Positions 40,296-48,891 of a stretch of 50,964 bases of DNA are shown here, piece after piece. The translations under genes were made by a program, and so were the position numbers. The notes beneath the pieces were generated by a model that made no database searches, had not been told where the DNA came from, and saw nothing but the letters and a program-made list of their open reading frames with translations. How positions within the stretch are numbered: the first letter of the stretch is position 1; each line of letters begins with the position of its first letter. The DNA is from a virus, in the IMG/VR virus record IMGVR_UViG_3300041809_001476, positions 1 to 50,964 of that record. The stretch is one strand, 5' to 3'.

Positions 40296-40443
40296 TTGAA
40301 CCTCCAATACAGTTTCGGAAAGTTACTTCATGGGGGATCATACCCCTCACCCGGTGCCATCTCTTAGCTGAAACTTTAGTTCCCTCCGTAGATTACTCTC
40401 GAAGCAGTATTGAACATTGGAAGTCCAATATCCCAGGAGAATT

Positions 40444-41529
40444 ATGAAATCTACGAATCGTTTCTCGTTTCTACCCCTTTTGATTGCAATCGCGTTCACG
40501 CTCGTCCCTTCGGCCTTCCCCTGCTCCAAGAACCCTCCCCCGACTCCTTGTTCCGGGTACTGGCATGTGAATTCGAAATCTGACAGCTGGGAATGCAAGG
40601 TTCCCCCGGCCCCGACGCCGAAGCCAAAGCCGACTCCGACTCCGACCCCGGCTCCGACCCCGACGTCCACTAATTCAAACTCGAACAGCAATAACAACTC
40701 GAATTCAAACTCGAACAGCAACAACAACTCGAACAGCAACAACAACACTTCGAAATCCACTTCCAATGCAACTTCAACGGCCAATGCTTCCCAGCAACAG
40801 GGGCAGCAGCAATCCCAGTCCAACCAGGCCAACGGCAACGGCAGCAATTCCAACAACACCAACACGGTGAACGAAGCGGCGAAGATTCCGGTCGCTACCG
40901 CATATGCTCCGACGGCTATGCCGACTGTGCCTTGTTTCAAGAGCTATTCGGCTGGAGGCCAAGCAGCAAACTTCGGTTTCAGTGCGGGTGGCGGTAAGGT
41001 GGACGATAATTGCGCGCAGTTAGAAGTGGCTCGGTCTTTTGATCTTGCCGGCGAACGCCTTGCGGCTTGCAAGGTGAAAATCAACACCAAGTATGCTAAG
41101 GCGGCTGGTGTCACTCTGGAAGATTGTTTGAAAACTTCCGAGCAGGCTGCTGCGGTGGAGACTTTCCGCCACACGGATGTACAACCAGCTCCTCCTTCGG
41201 CAATTGCAATACCGAGGCTGGCAACTCCCGAAATACCTATCGCGACTCTTCCCATCCCGAAACCGATGGCCTCGGAACCGATCTCTAATTTCCTGGGTTT
41301 TGTGACCGTCTTCAACAACGTGACGAAAGCTAAGTTGGATGATATCGTTGTCCTCGCGAAACAGGATACCACCGGGCATCTTCGGCTCCGTGCTGGTCGC
41401 AATAGCTTAGGTCTGGCGGACAACATCAGAGCGTACCTTATCTCTGCCGAAATAAACGGGCAGCGTGTAGAAGTGCGAGATGATGGGGACAACCATGGCG
41501 TTGAGATTCTGTGGGTCAACGGCAACTAA
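40444..41529 (+). CDS. Secreted protein with Pro/Thr and Ser/Asn linkers
   Basis: 361-aa protein; AGGAGA precedes ATG 40444. Signal peptide at 1-22 (FSFLPLLIAIAFTLVPSAFP). Then a small Cys region, a PTPTPTPAPTPT linker (~57-75), a long Asn/Ser repeat (~77-115), and a conserved-looking domain (~160-225: CFKSYSAGGQAANFGFSAGG ... DNCAQLEVAR ... CKVKI ... LEDC) with four Cys. This domain recurs in secreted phage and conjugative-element proteins as I recall, with no known function. The C-terminal ~90 residues are beta-rich. Probably exported to the periplasm or cell surface. Confidence 0.7.
   Translation: MKSTNRFSFLPLLIAIAFTLVPSAFPCSKNPPPTPCSGYWHVNSKSDSWECKVPPAPTPKPKPTPTPTPAPTPTSTNSNSNSNNNSNSNSNSNNNSNSNNNTSKSTSNATSTANASQQQGQQQSQSNQANGNGSNSNNTNTVNEAAKIPVATAYAPTAMPTVPCFKSYSAGGQAANFGFSAGGGKVDDNCAQLEVARSFDLAGERLAACKVKINTKYAKAAGVTLEDCLKTSEQAAAVETFRHTDVQPAPPSAIAIPRLATPEIPIATLPIPKPMASEPISNFLGFVTVFNNVTKAKLDDIVVLAKQDTTGHLRLRAGRNSLGLADNIRAYLISAEINGQRVEVRDDGDNHGVEILWVNGN
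40674..40733 (+). repeat. Two 30-bp tandem repeats (Ser/Asn linker)
   Basis: Copies at 40674-40703 and 40704-40733 start TTCAAACTCGAACAGCAA and differ at one base. A third partial unit follows. In-frame (30 = 10 codons), so copy-number change alters linker length without breaking the gene. Confidence 0.85.
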
Positions 41530-41579
41530 CCAGTAAGCGCAAAGCCGAGCGCATCGGCAACTTAAAACAGGAGATTTGA

Positions 41580-41849
41580 ATGAAGACAGCTATTCTCGTC
41601 CTCGCTCTTGCAGTAAGCGGTATGGCGTTCGCCCAGTCATCTACCGATACTGTCAAGGGGGCTAACGACCGCGTCCAGCGCATTCTGCCCGCGCAGCCGC
41701 CCGTTGAGCATCCATCCACTCGCACAGCAACACAAGCAGCTAGCGAAGCAAAGTCAAAACCCGCAGCCCAGACCCCGTCAACTTTCCGCCGGGAAGCTGC
41801 GCCGCCACCGAGTCCTTGCCCAGCGGCTGGCAAGCCGACCTGCAAGTAA
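41580..41849 (+). CDS. Small secreted Pro/Ala-rich protein
   Basis: 89-aa protein; ribosome binding site AGGAG. Signal peptide MKTAILVLALAVSGMAFA, then a Pro/Ala/Thr-rich, presumably disordered chain ending in CPAAGKPTCK. The following terminator at 41872 ends the two-gene secreted cassette. Function unknown. Confidence 0.65.
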   Translation: MKTAILVLALAVSGMAFAQSSTDTVKGANDRVQRILPAQPPVEHPSTRTATQAASEAKSKPAAQTPSTFRREAAPPPSPCPAAGKPTCK

Positions 41850-41871
41850 AATACAGCAATTCGCCGGCAGT

Positions 41872-41903
41872 GCCCTCAACGAAAGTTGGGGGCTTTCTGT
41901 TTT
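41872..41903 (+). terminator. Rho-independent terminator
   Basis: GCCCTCAAC-GAAA-GTTGGGGGC (one G-U pair) followed by TTTCTGTTTT. Confidence 0.9.
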
Positions 41904-41919
41904 AGAATAGGAGGACAAC

Positions 41920-42237
41920 ATGGGGCTAGAATACAAGATCATTCCGAGCGAGCGAAAAGTTCTGAACAAGGTCACATGTGACTGTTGCAGCAAGGAGATT
42001 AGAAAGACGGGCGATGCTCACTGGAATCCATGTGGTGAGCCTTATAGCAACTTCTTTGAACCGTCCTTTGACGATTTTTTCCTCTTTGAGAAGTGTTGGG
42101 GTTTTGACTCCTCTCAAGACGGGGTAAGGCAACGAGCGGTAATCTGCGAAGATTGTTACAAGGTGATTTTCAAAGACGTCAAGATGGAAATCACTCACTA
42201 CTTCCCGGGTTGGACCATTCAGGATACGAACAAATGA
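41920..42237 (+). CDS. Hypothetical zinc-binding protein
   Basis: 105-aa protein; AGGAGG precedes ATG 41920. CDCC (residues 20-23), later CEDC (~76-79) and an internal HWNPCG suggest metal binding. Rich in Phe/Trp in the middle. It is convergent with the minus-strand gene ending at 42246. Function unknown. Confidence 0.65.
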   Translation: MGLEYKIIPSERKVLNKVTCDCCSKEIRKTGDAHWNPCGEPYSNFFEPSFDDFFLFEKCWGFDSSQDGVRQRAVICEDCYKVIFKDVKMEITHYFPGWTIQDTNK

Positions 42238-42245
42238 ACCAACAT

Positions 42246-42599
42246 CTAGCAACCTGGCCCGCGATCAAATGCATTTTGATTTTCTGTTTTCGGACGTTGA
42301 GCCATCTTTTTGATTTCGTCCATTCGTTCCTGAGACACTGTCACTAAGATAGGCGCGGGTGATTTCCTCACCCACAGATCTATCATCTCCTGCCGCCATT
42401 CTTCAGAACGTTCTAGGAGTAAATTTATTAGAACGGCGGTAAATCTTTCGTAGCTCCAATTTTCATGCTGCGCAAGATTCCAAACATAGCTCGCTAAAGG
42501 ATCTTTCAACATCAAGATCTCGGTTTGTTTTCGTAGTTCTTCGTTGGAAGATGTAATCGCTTGTTTGACGTCTGCTTCAAAGTTGCTGTTGTAACTCAT
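42246..42599 (-). CDS. 117-aa helical hypothetical protein
   Basis: Starts inside the end of the AADT gene (23-nt overlap) and so is in the same operon. Mostly helical (ADVKQAITSSNEELRKQTEI; FTAVLINLLLERSEEWRQE), with no Cys cluster. Co-expression with the AADT suggests a related role, but no family is recognised. Confidence 0.65.
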   Translation of the reverse strand: MSYNSNFEADVKQAITSSNEELRKQTEILMLKDPLASYVWNLAQHENWSYERFTAVLINLLLERSEEWRQEMIDLWVRKSPAPILVTVSQERMDEIKKMAQRPKTENQNAFDRGPGC

Positions 42600-43821
42600 G
42601 ATTTTCTTCCTCTACTTTCTTGTTGAAATCGTTCTCAAAACACGACCAATCCTGATTCATCATAACTGGAACGCCGGTTAAGCGGTAATGGTTTTGTTTC
42701 TCCGGTCTAAGACCAGGGTCACCGGGGTTGTCTTCCAAACGAAGCCATTTTGGAAGATAAGATTGGCGCATCTTCCAAAAGATCGAAAAGTCTTCTTCAG
42801 GCCAACGCTGTTCTGCCTTCTTGATTCGATTATAAAACATGTCAGCGTAAACGCCAGGGTAACGGCGGTTCTTACGATGCCAGCTCTTGTAAGTGCAGAG
42901 TTCAGATTCCAGCGTGAAGTAAGTTACGTCCCAGGCAAAGTCCCGACCTTTGAATCGTTGCTTGGCTTCTTCCAGCAACACAGACCCTTCCTTCTTTAGC
43001 CATCCCATTACTTCCGGAGTGTACTTGCCTTCGAAGCCGGTGCCATTTTCCGGCCCAGTCCAGTCAAGATCGTCCCGGCCTAAAACTTTGGCCAGACCAT
43101 TGCGTAATGATTTGCTTCCTGTGATGTCTTCCAAAAACAAGGAGTTGGGTTCAATATTGAGCTTGGCGATCCGCAAATACTCCAGATAACTGAACGTAGA
43201 CATGCGCCCAAAAGAGTAGAAATCTTCCCGGACCATATCCCAAGCTGCCTGAAAATTCTCCAATGGGTTATCACTAACCATGGCATCATTGAAAAAGCTC
43301 GTTTGGTCGTTTCTACAAAGCTCTTTGTATCGGGTAACTGATTTGATGAAATCACGTTTTTGATGACGGCGATCTGTGTCAAATTCTAAGCGGGGCCATT
43401 CAGTGTTGTACCACTTGGCCAACGCGTCAGAGTTCAAACTAGCGAAGTCGGGAAACCGTTTGAAAATGAGCCAAGAGGTCAAAGGGTGCTGGGTGTTACC
43501 ATTGATGAAAATAAACCACAACAGCTCCTCCCGTGTCCAGTTAAGCTCCTTCTTCAAAAATGGGAAAGTCATGTAGGGAAGACTGGCCCCCGCGTGGACA
43601 CGGTACTTGAGGCAGAACTCATAAAAACGCAAGAAGACTTCCCGGCGATACTGCGGCTGGCGGAAGTCCATGCCCAACTCGAGATCCTGAACCTCGTTGC
43701 TGTAGCGGTCGCAAACCAAATCGCTGTAACGGCCCGGAGTCGTGTGATCTACACGGGCTACAAGCACACCGTCAAGTCCGATAGCGGACTGACCGAACGG
43801 GCTGTAAAAGAGATCGCTCAT
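42577..43821 (-). CDS. Putative amino acid:DNA transferase (AADT)
   Basis: 414-aa protein starting at ATG 43821 (MSDLFYSPFG), which overlaps the stop of the preceding mini-gene. Motifs in order: FLRFYEFCLKYRVHAGA, LWFIFINGNTQHPLTSWLIF, RRFPDFA-like segment, FDTDRRHQKRDFIKSV, FSYLEYLRIA, LEDITGSKSLRNGLAKVLGR. These correspond, from memory, to the alpha-glutamyl/putrescinyl thymine pyrophosphorylase clade later named amino acid:DNA transferase. These enzymes displace pyrophosphate from activated 5-hmU in phage DNA with an amino acid. The PLP enzyme two genes upstream in the same operon could further process the adduct. Family fairly sure; substrate amino acid unknown. Confidence 0.8.
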   Translation of the reverse strand: MSDLFYSPFGQSAIGLDGVLVARVDHTTPGRYSDLVCDRYSNEVQDLELGMDFRQPQYRREVFLRFYEFCLKYRVHAGASLPYMTFPFLKKELNWTREELLWFIFINGNTQHPLTSWLIFKRFPDFASLNSDALAKWYNTEWPRLEFDTDRRHQKRDFIKSVTRYKELCRNDQTSFFNDAMVSDNPLENFQAAWDMVREDFYSFGRMSTFSYLEYLRIAKLNIEPNSLFLEDITGSKSLRNGLAKVLGRDDLDWTGPENGTGFEGKYTPEVMGWLKKEGSVLLEEAKQRFKGRDFAWDVTYFTLESELCTYKSWHRKNRRYPGVYADMFYNRIKKAEQRWPEEDFSIFWKMRQSYLPKWLRLEDNPGDPGLRPEKQNHYRLTGVPVMMNQDWSCFENDFNKKVEEENHELQQQL

Positions 43822-43922
43822 TGAAACCATTTCAATATCTCGTCAATGCTTTTGCCATGCAAGTATTCAGGCAAATACGACCATCCTACCATCATAAGAC
43901 CCCGCAAGATTTTATCTCTCAT
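43818..43922 (-). CDS. 34-aa mini-gene coupled to AADT
   Basis: ATG 43922 to TGA 43820-43818. The stop overlaps ATG 43821 of the AADT (ATGA). It encodes a helical peptide (MRDKILRGLMMVGWSYLPEY ... GKSIDEILKWF). The leader GGGAGCAAACCGACTTTATG nearly repeats that of the 44306 gene. It may be a real microprotein or a translational coupler. Confidence 0.45.
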   Translation of the reverse strand: MRDKILRGLMMVGWSYLPEYLHGKSIDEILKWFQ

Positions 43923-43965
43923 AAAGTCGGTTTGCTCCCGAACGGGCTGAGAAGAGATCGCTCAT
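43912..43965 (-). pseudogene. Duplicated remnant of the AADT start
   Basis: ATGAGCGATCTCTTCTCAGC then CCGTTCGG nearly copies the AADT start at 43821 (28 of 29 bases, one 1-base gap). The frame ends after 17 codons. It starts within the stop of the 44306 gene. Looks like a small tandem duplication at the operon's gene junction. Confidence 0.55.
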
Positions 43966-44306
43966 GCACTCTTCGCAATAAAAATTGGTGTGTCGTCCCA
44001 GTTCTTGCTGATACGACCCTTCTTGACGAGATGATCGCGGTATTCGCCTGAAGTAGCCCAGATCTTTTCTCCCAGCATGAAATAACCTTTGGGCAGAGGT
44101 TTAGTAGGATCGAGTTGGCAGATTGCTGACCACGGGCCAAACCCTCGTGGGACCCATTCCATGTTGTGTTTGCGTAGCCGTCGATTCATCCAACGGATTA
44201 CTTCGTATGGTTCAGGGTCATAGATCATAGAAGCACCACTTTGGGGATCGCTTAAGGGGTGTCTTTTGCGAATTACAAAACCCTTCCAGTCCTTAAAATT
44301 GCTCAT
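43962..44306 (-). CDS. Hypothetical protein between PLP enzyme and AADT
   Basis: 114-aa protein coupled to the PLP gene (ATGA overlap). Basic, with many Trp/Pro (RHNMEWVPRGFGPWSAICQL, PKGYFMLGEKIWATSGEY). No signal peptide. Its place between two base-modification genes suggests an accessory to that pathway. Not a family I recognise. Confidence 0.65.
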   Translation of the reverse strand: MSNFKDWKGFVIRKRHPLSDPQSGASMIYDPEPYEVIRWMNRRLRKHNMEWVPRGFGPWSAICQLDPTKPLPKGYFMLGEKIWATSGEYRDHLVKKGRISKNWDDTPIFIAKSA

Positions 44307-45211
44307 AAATTGGGTTTGCTCCCCACAATCCAGTACAGACTTCTTTCGTTTAGATACTGGCGGAATTGGTCCAAGTGGTCTTGCATGTAACAGAAAGTTT
44401 TCCCTTCATAGCGCGGATGGAATTCAAGATCGTCATAAGAGTATGGCTTGAGTTGGTCGTAAGAAGTGTACCCGGAGTCAATCAAGTCAATTTCAATGAA
44501 ATTGTAAGGCAAGGGCAACGGATCGCCCGTCACCTGTCGAATGAGATCCAGGCGTTCATTTGTCCACCGTTGGTGTTTCGGAATGTTCGCCATGATCCGA
44601 AACAAGATTACATTCTTAAGGGATTTTGGCTTGAACCGGCCTAATCCATAGAGAATAGAGGTAAGCGAGTTGCAAGACCCGGCTGGGACCAAAAGATTCT
44701 CGACGTGGTTGGGGATGTTTCGTACTTGCTCGCTTCCGATTCGGTGGAAAGCCTCGACCCGTTCCGGTGTATTGACTTTGTGCTCTACGGTGATGTTGGT
44801 CTCGATGTGGAGCCAACCGCGTTCTTTGGCGAGTTTCAACGACTGAGAATTCAGGTTGCCCGCATAGCCCGGATTAACATAACGAATCTCAGCCCCGAGT
44901 TTCTTGGCCGCCTCGATGCTTTCAAACTTTGAAGGTTTGACCGAAGGGTTGCCGCCCGTAAACTGGACGCATTCCATACCGTAATGTTTGGCACAAGCAG
45001 CCACCATACAATGCTGAGGGGATCCTCCTACCGCGCCTGACGCAACACCGGGATAAGGCTTTTCGTTGAAAAGCCAAATCAGTTGTCGGCACTTGCTGCC
45101 GTTGATCCCACCCACACCCATCGGAGCGAAGAGATCGTCCCGCTTGAACCAAATGCCACCGTGCTGTTCAACAGGGGTGAGATCGTAAGCAGACTGCAGC
45201 CATTGTTCCAT
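44303..45211 (-). CDS. PLP-dependent enzyme of the hypermodification operon
   Basis: 302-aa fold-type II PLP enzyme like ACC deaminase/D-cysteine desulfhydrase. WFKRDDLFAPMGVGGINGSK places Lys40 as the likely PLP-binding lysine. A later NLLVPAGSCNSLTSILYGLG is the phosphate-binding/glycine-rich loop region. No signal peptide. First gene of the minus-strand operon: PLP enzyme, 114-aa protein, mini-genes, AADT, 117-aa protein. In thymidine-hypermodifying phages such as ViI, a PLP enzyme acts after amino acid transfer; a similar role is inferred here. GAGGTA precedes ATG 45211. Confidence 0.8.
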   Translation of the reverse strand: MEQWLQSAYDLTPVEQHGGIWFKRDDLFAPMGVGGINGSKCRQLIWLFNEKPYPGVASGAVGGSPQHCMVAACAKHYGMECVQFTGGNPSVKPSKFESIEAAKKLGAEIRYVNPGYAGNLNSQSLKLAKERGWLHIETNITVEHKVNTPERVEAFHRIGSEQVRNIPNHVENLLVPAGSCNSLTSILYGLGRFKPKSLKNVILFRIMANIPKHQRWTNERLDLIRQVTGDPLPLPYNFIEIDLIDSGYTSYDQLKPYSYDDLEFHPRYEGKTFCYMQDHLDQFRQYLNERSLYWIVGSKPNL

Positions 45212-45297
45212 TGTTGGTAGATACCTCGAGCCGCGCTACACCACGAATTCAAAAGTCAGAAAATCCGATTCGTTAGCGGTTTGCAGTAATAAACTTT

Positions 45298-46068
45298 ATG
45301 CTGACCCATGCGACCGCAGTTGGTTCCCGGAGTTATCAGGAAGATCGTTACTTCACCGCTATCCACCAGGACGGCCTTTTGTTTGGCGTGTTTGACGGGC
45401 ACGGTGGCGAAGGCTGCTCAACCTATTTGGCAGATCATTTCTTCGGGTCATTTTTCTTTCATTTCGATAACCCCAAGATTAACAACGCTCGTCAAGCCTT
45501 CCGCGAAACATTCGCAGCGATGGCAAAAGAAACTCACGATATGGTCGATGGCTCCACGGCGTCCGTTGTCTGGATCCCTAACACTGAGAAAGAAAAAGGC
45601 GGGTTAAAATGCACGAAGGCCATTCAAGACACAGCCATCGTAGCCATTCTAGGAGACTCTCCGGTTGTTATCGGGACACCGAGAGGATTCCATTTGAGTC
45701 CGGACCACAACGCTCGGTCTAACGACAAAGAATGTCAGGCGGCAGTAAAGCGCGGGGCGCGTTGGGACGGCGATTACCTTTGGAACCAACATTGGGGTTC
45801 CCGCGCTCACGGATTACAGATGGCTCGTGCTTTCGGTGACGTGGATCTCCCTTTCTTGCGCCGCGTTCCCCAAATCTACACCCGGCCCATCCACGATTTC
45901 GTTCTAATTGGGACAGATGGTCTCTTTGATCCTGGGCATACATTAGCAAGTAGAGTCCCCGACATAGTGACCATGGTTCGTGTGGGTCATACGGCGGAGC
46001 AGCTCGTTGAAATCGCAGTTGACCTGCCCACGGGGGACAACGTCACGGCTATCCTCTGGAGGAAGTAG
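45298..46068 (+). CDS. PP2C-family Ser/Thr protein phosphatase
   Basis: 256-aa protein with PPM motifs in order: RSYQEDRYF (Glu15, Asp16), FGVFDGHGGEG (Asp33-Gly34), TASVVWI, AILGDSPVV, LSPDHNARSNDKE, ARAFGDVDL, IGTDGLFD (Asp207) and TGDNVTAIL (Asp247). All metal-binding acids are present, so an active metal-dependent phosphatase is likely. No membrane anchor or sensor domain. It is 87 bp from the divergent PLP gene and 12 nt before the helicase gene. A protein phosphatase is unusual in phages; it may act on host signalling or defence kinases. Confidence 0.85.
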   Translation: MLTHATAVGSRSYQEDRYFTAIHQDGLLFGVFDGHGGEGCSTYLADHFFGSFFFHFDNPKINNARQAFRETFAAMAKETHDMVDGSTASVVWIPNTEKEKGGLKCTKAIQDTAIVAILGDSPVVIGTPRGFHLSPDHNARSNDKECQAAVKRGARWDGDYLWNQHWGSRAHGLQMARAFGDVDLPFLRRVPQIYTRPIHDFVLIGTDGLFDPGHTLASRVPDIVTMVRVGHTAEQLVEIAVDLPTGDNVTAILWRK

Positions 46069-46080
46069 TATCAACCTCTT

Positions 46081-48879
46081 GTGGAACTCAACGAGGAACA
46101 GACCTTAGCAGTCCAACATCCCCCTGGTAATCCAGCCTGTCTAATCGCTGGAGCCGGTTCTGGTAAGACCCGCGTCCTAACTGAGCGGGTTCGCTGGCTG
46201 ATGGCACAGGGCGTTTCCCCGCGTCGTATCTGTGCTCTTACTTTTACGAACAAAGCTGCCGAGGAGCTAGTTAATCGACTCGGAATCTCCCAACACACTC
46301 CTCGGGACTTAACGCCTCGCGTTACCACTATTCATGCCTTGGCACTCTCCGCTATACGAGTGAATCCTTTGGGATTTGGGCTACAGGCCCGCGTCTCACC
46401 TTTGGACGACTACGACCAAAGCCAGATGATGAAGAAGATCGTAGAGCGGACCAAATCTTCCGAGGATCCCTATCGGACGTTGGAAATGATAGGTTTCCAC
46501 CGGGCGCGGGGTTGCGGCTTTGCTAAGGATTATGACGAGAAGATCCATGAGCTTGCTCAGAAAATGCACGGCGGCTATCACGCCATGGAACAGACACAGT
46601 TGGGACTTTGGAAGCTGTACGAAGAAGAGAAGACCAAGAACTCGGTAGTAGACTTTGACGACATGATTCACTTGGTTGTTCGCCGCGCTAGGGAGGATCC
46701 TTCTTGGCGGGCGAAACTGGAACGGATGTATGAGTTTGTTCTAATGGATGAAGCCCAAGACACCAACCCTATCCAATGGGACTTCGTAAACTTGTTGTTG
46801 GCGGAAGGCAATCCTAACCTGTACGTCGTTGGCGATATGAGCCAGTGTCAACCTCCCGGCACGAAGGTCACAATCGTTGTAGATCCACCAAGGGGTGCGT
46901 ACCCAGCGAAACTAGAGCAGAAGAGCATTGAAGAGTTAGTTGATGGGGAGCTAGCAGGAAACGTGTGGTGTAAGCACGACCAGTACACCTACAGCGCGGG
47001 ACGAAAGATACGAGTAGCAAAACGGTGGTACGAAGGTCCGATGCTCTCGGTTTCTCACAACGGTAGGACAACCCGCGCTACACCGAATCATTGGTTTTGG
47101 GTACGGTTTAACAAACAGTGTATTGGCAAGCACGTTGTTTACTTGATGTATCGAAGTGACCTTGGTTTCCGTGTCGGATTGACGAAGTTCAAGAGGACAA
47201 CGGAGAGTAATTGCTATGGTTTGTCTTACCGGATGGCGCAGGAGAAAGCAGATAAAGGTTGGATTTTGCGCGTCTGTGATACACGAGCGGATGCTGAGTG
47301 CTGGGAAGAAATCTACTCCATCAAGTACGGTATTCCTGAGTGTTGTTTTGACCCGGTAGGTTATCTGAACCGCAAGGATGAGCATATTCGCCTCGTGTTC
47401 TCCCACGCAAATCCAGAAGGTGGGCGACGCTGTCTGGCCGACCACGGGCTGCTAGAAGAATTTCCTCTAGCCGTGAGGAACGGGGAAGTTTCTAACGGGC
47501 ACCGGGCCTACAATCAGAGTTGGCGCGGTTACTTCAAGTGTGCTGCCGCGAATCTGTTGCCTAAGTTTATGGAAATCCCCCTAATCCGGCGCAACGCGAG
47601 TGCATCTATCACGGCGGTAAGTTCCGAACCCTACGCTGGCTGGGTGTACTCCCTGGATGTAGAGAAAGACCACACCTACGAGGCGGATGGAATCATTGTA
47701 GGCAACTCAATCTATGGGTTCAACGGTGCAGTCCCTGATATCCTCAAGCAGTACAGCGAGAGCTGGCGCGGCCTAACGCCAACCCTCTATCGTATCGCCC
47801 GCAACCACAGGAGCGTACCAGAGGTCGTCAAGTTAGCGAATGCTATTCAGACCAAGATGACGCATACCATTCCTTTGAAGATGATAAGCTGGCGGGGAGA
47901 ACAAGGGGACAAAGGTGTCACCAAAATGCTGAAGGCTTCTTTGCCTTCCGACCTAGCCGCAACCATTGCACACGAGATTTACAGCGGCAGTCTGCTTAAA
48001 GAGAACCCGATTACCTACCGCGAGAATTGTGTGCTAGTCCGCAGTGCGATACAGATTAGAGATTTGGAAGGGGCGTTCGTTCGTCTCCGCATTCCTTATA
48101 TTGTGCGCGGCGGACGTGGCCTACTACAGACCGAAGAGGTCCGAGACGTCCTAAGCTATCTCCGGTTGGCTACTAACCCAAAAGACTTCATGGCACTCGT
48201 ACGCTCCTCCTCCGTCCCGCGCCGGGGCGTTGGAGAGGTTGCGCTAGAGAAGATCCGTGAGAATGCCAATGCGCAACATGACGGTGATCTTGTAGCAGCT
48301 TGCGCCGTTGGTAGCGACAAACTAAGTCTGTTCGTCAGCGTGATACGAGCCATACAAGCCGACGCCGGAAATCCAGTGAAGGCATTGGAGACTATGCTGC
48401 GTATGGTCAACTATCAACAGTACATTGTTGACAAGTACAAATCGCGTGATAAGGAAAAAGGACCGGCCAAGATAGAAAACTTGGAGAGATTTGGTCAAAT
48501 GCTTCAAGGATTGGTTGAAGATACCGGTATGACTCTGGAGGATGTCGTTTTTCAGTTGTCTATAGATCGACAGTCCGAAGACGATGAGAGCGGTAAGGTA
48601 GTGATCAGCACTATACACGCGGCCAAGGGTTTGGAATATAAGAGATGTTACGTTACCAATTTGTATGAAGGTTCTATTCCGCACAAGTTCTCTATGGGCA
48701 ACCCAGAAGAGGTCGAAGAGGAACGACGGTTGTTGTATGTGGCCACGACCCGTGCAAAGGACATCCTCGTCTACTGTATCCCCGGTGTGGTCCAAATGGG
48801 ATTCAAAAAAGGACAAGGGGGTCCTAGTTACCAGCAAGTCGTGCCTAGTCGCTTTCTTGCGGAAATAGGCATATTGTAA
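46081..48879 (+). CDS. UvrD/Rep-type DNA helicase split by an intein
   Basis: 932-aa precursor; after removal of 287 residues the helicase is 645 aa. Motifs: Q-motif (NEEQTLAV), Walker A AGAGSGKT (Lys29), ALTFTNKAAEE, TIHALAL, Walker B MDEAQD (Asp223-Glu224), motif III VVGDMSQ/SIYGFNGA (split by the intein), and motif VI YVATTRAKD (Arg891). Superfamily 1 3'-5' helicases unwind DNA in repair and replication. It starts at GTG 46081; GGAGGAAG lies somewhat far upstream. The intein sits in a strictly conserved ATPase motif, as is typical. Confidence 0.9.
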   Translation: MELNEEQTLAVQHPPGNPACLIAGAGSGKTRVLTERVRWLMAQGVSPRRICALTFTNKAAEELVNRLGISQHTPRDLTPRVTTIHALALSAIRVNPLGFGLQARVSPLDDYDQSQMMKKIVERTKSSEDPYRTLEMIGFHRARGCGFAKDYDEKIHELAQKMHGGYHAMEQTQLGLWKLYEEEKTKNSVVDFDDMIHLVVRRAREDPSWRAKLERMYEFVLMDEAQDTNPIQWDFVNLLLAEGNPNLYVVGDMSQCQPPGTKVTIVVDPPRGAYPAKLEQKSIEELVDGELAGNVWCKHDQYTYSAGRKIRVAKRWYEGPMLSVSHNGRTTRATPNHWFWVRFNKQCIGKHVVYLMYRSDLGFRVGLTKFKRTTESNCYGLSYRMAQEKADKGWILRVCDTRADAECWEEIYSIKYGIPECCFDPVGYLNRKDEHIRLVFSHANPEGGRRCLADHGLLEEFPLAVRNGEVSNGHRAYNQSWRGYFKCAAANLLPKFMEIPLIRRNASASITAVSSEPYAGWVYSLDVEKDHTYEADGIIVGNSIYGFNGAVPDILKQYSESWRGLTPTLYRIARNHRSVPEVVKLANAIQTKMTHTIPLKMISWRGEQGDKGVTKMLKASLPSDLAATIAHEIYSGSLLKENPITYRENCVLVRSAIQIRDLEGAFVRLRIPYIVRGGRGLLQTEEVRDVLSYLRLATNPKDFMALVRSSSVPRRGVGEVALEKIRENANAQHDGDLVAACAVGSDKLSLFVSVIRAIQADAGNPVKALETMLRMVNYQQYIVDKYKSRDKEKGPAKIENLERFGQMLQGLVEDTGMTLEDVVFQLSIDRQSEDDESGKVVISTIHAAKGLEYKRCYVTNLYEGSIPHKFSMGNPEEVEEERRLLYVATTRAKDILVYCIPGVVQMGFKKGQGGPSYQQVVPSRFLAEIGIL
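46846..47706 (+). mobile_element. Intein in the helicase motif III
   Basis: 287 residues (256-542) between Gln255 and Ser543 of the GDxxQ/SIY motif. Block A begins at Cys256 (CQPPGTKVTIVVD). Block B is TTRATPNHWFWV. Block F is GWVYSLDVEKDHTYEADG, ending IIVGN/S. The residue before the last Asn is Gly instead of the usual His. The middle (GKHVVYLMYRSDLGFRVGL ... KADKGWILRV ... SIKYGIPECCF) looks like an embedded nuclease, GIY-YIG-like in pattern, so it may be mobile. Splicing not proven. Confidence 0.85.
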
Positions 48880-48891
48880 TTTCTTACCTAC

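Noticed and set aside
40347-40940. 197-codon minus-strand ORF rich in Leu/Glu and Gly/Val
   Set aside because: Antisense of the Ser/Asn and Pro/Thr linkers of the secreted protein.
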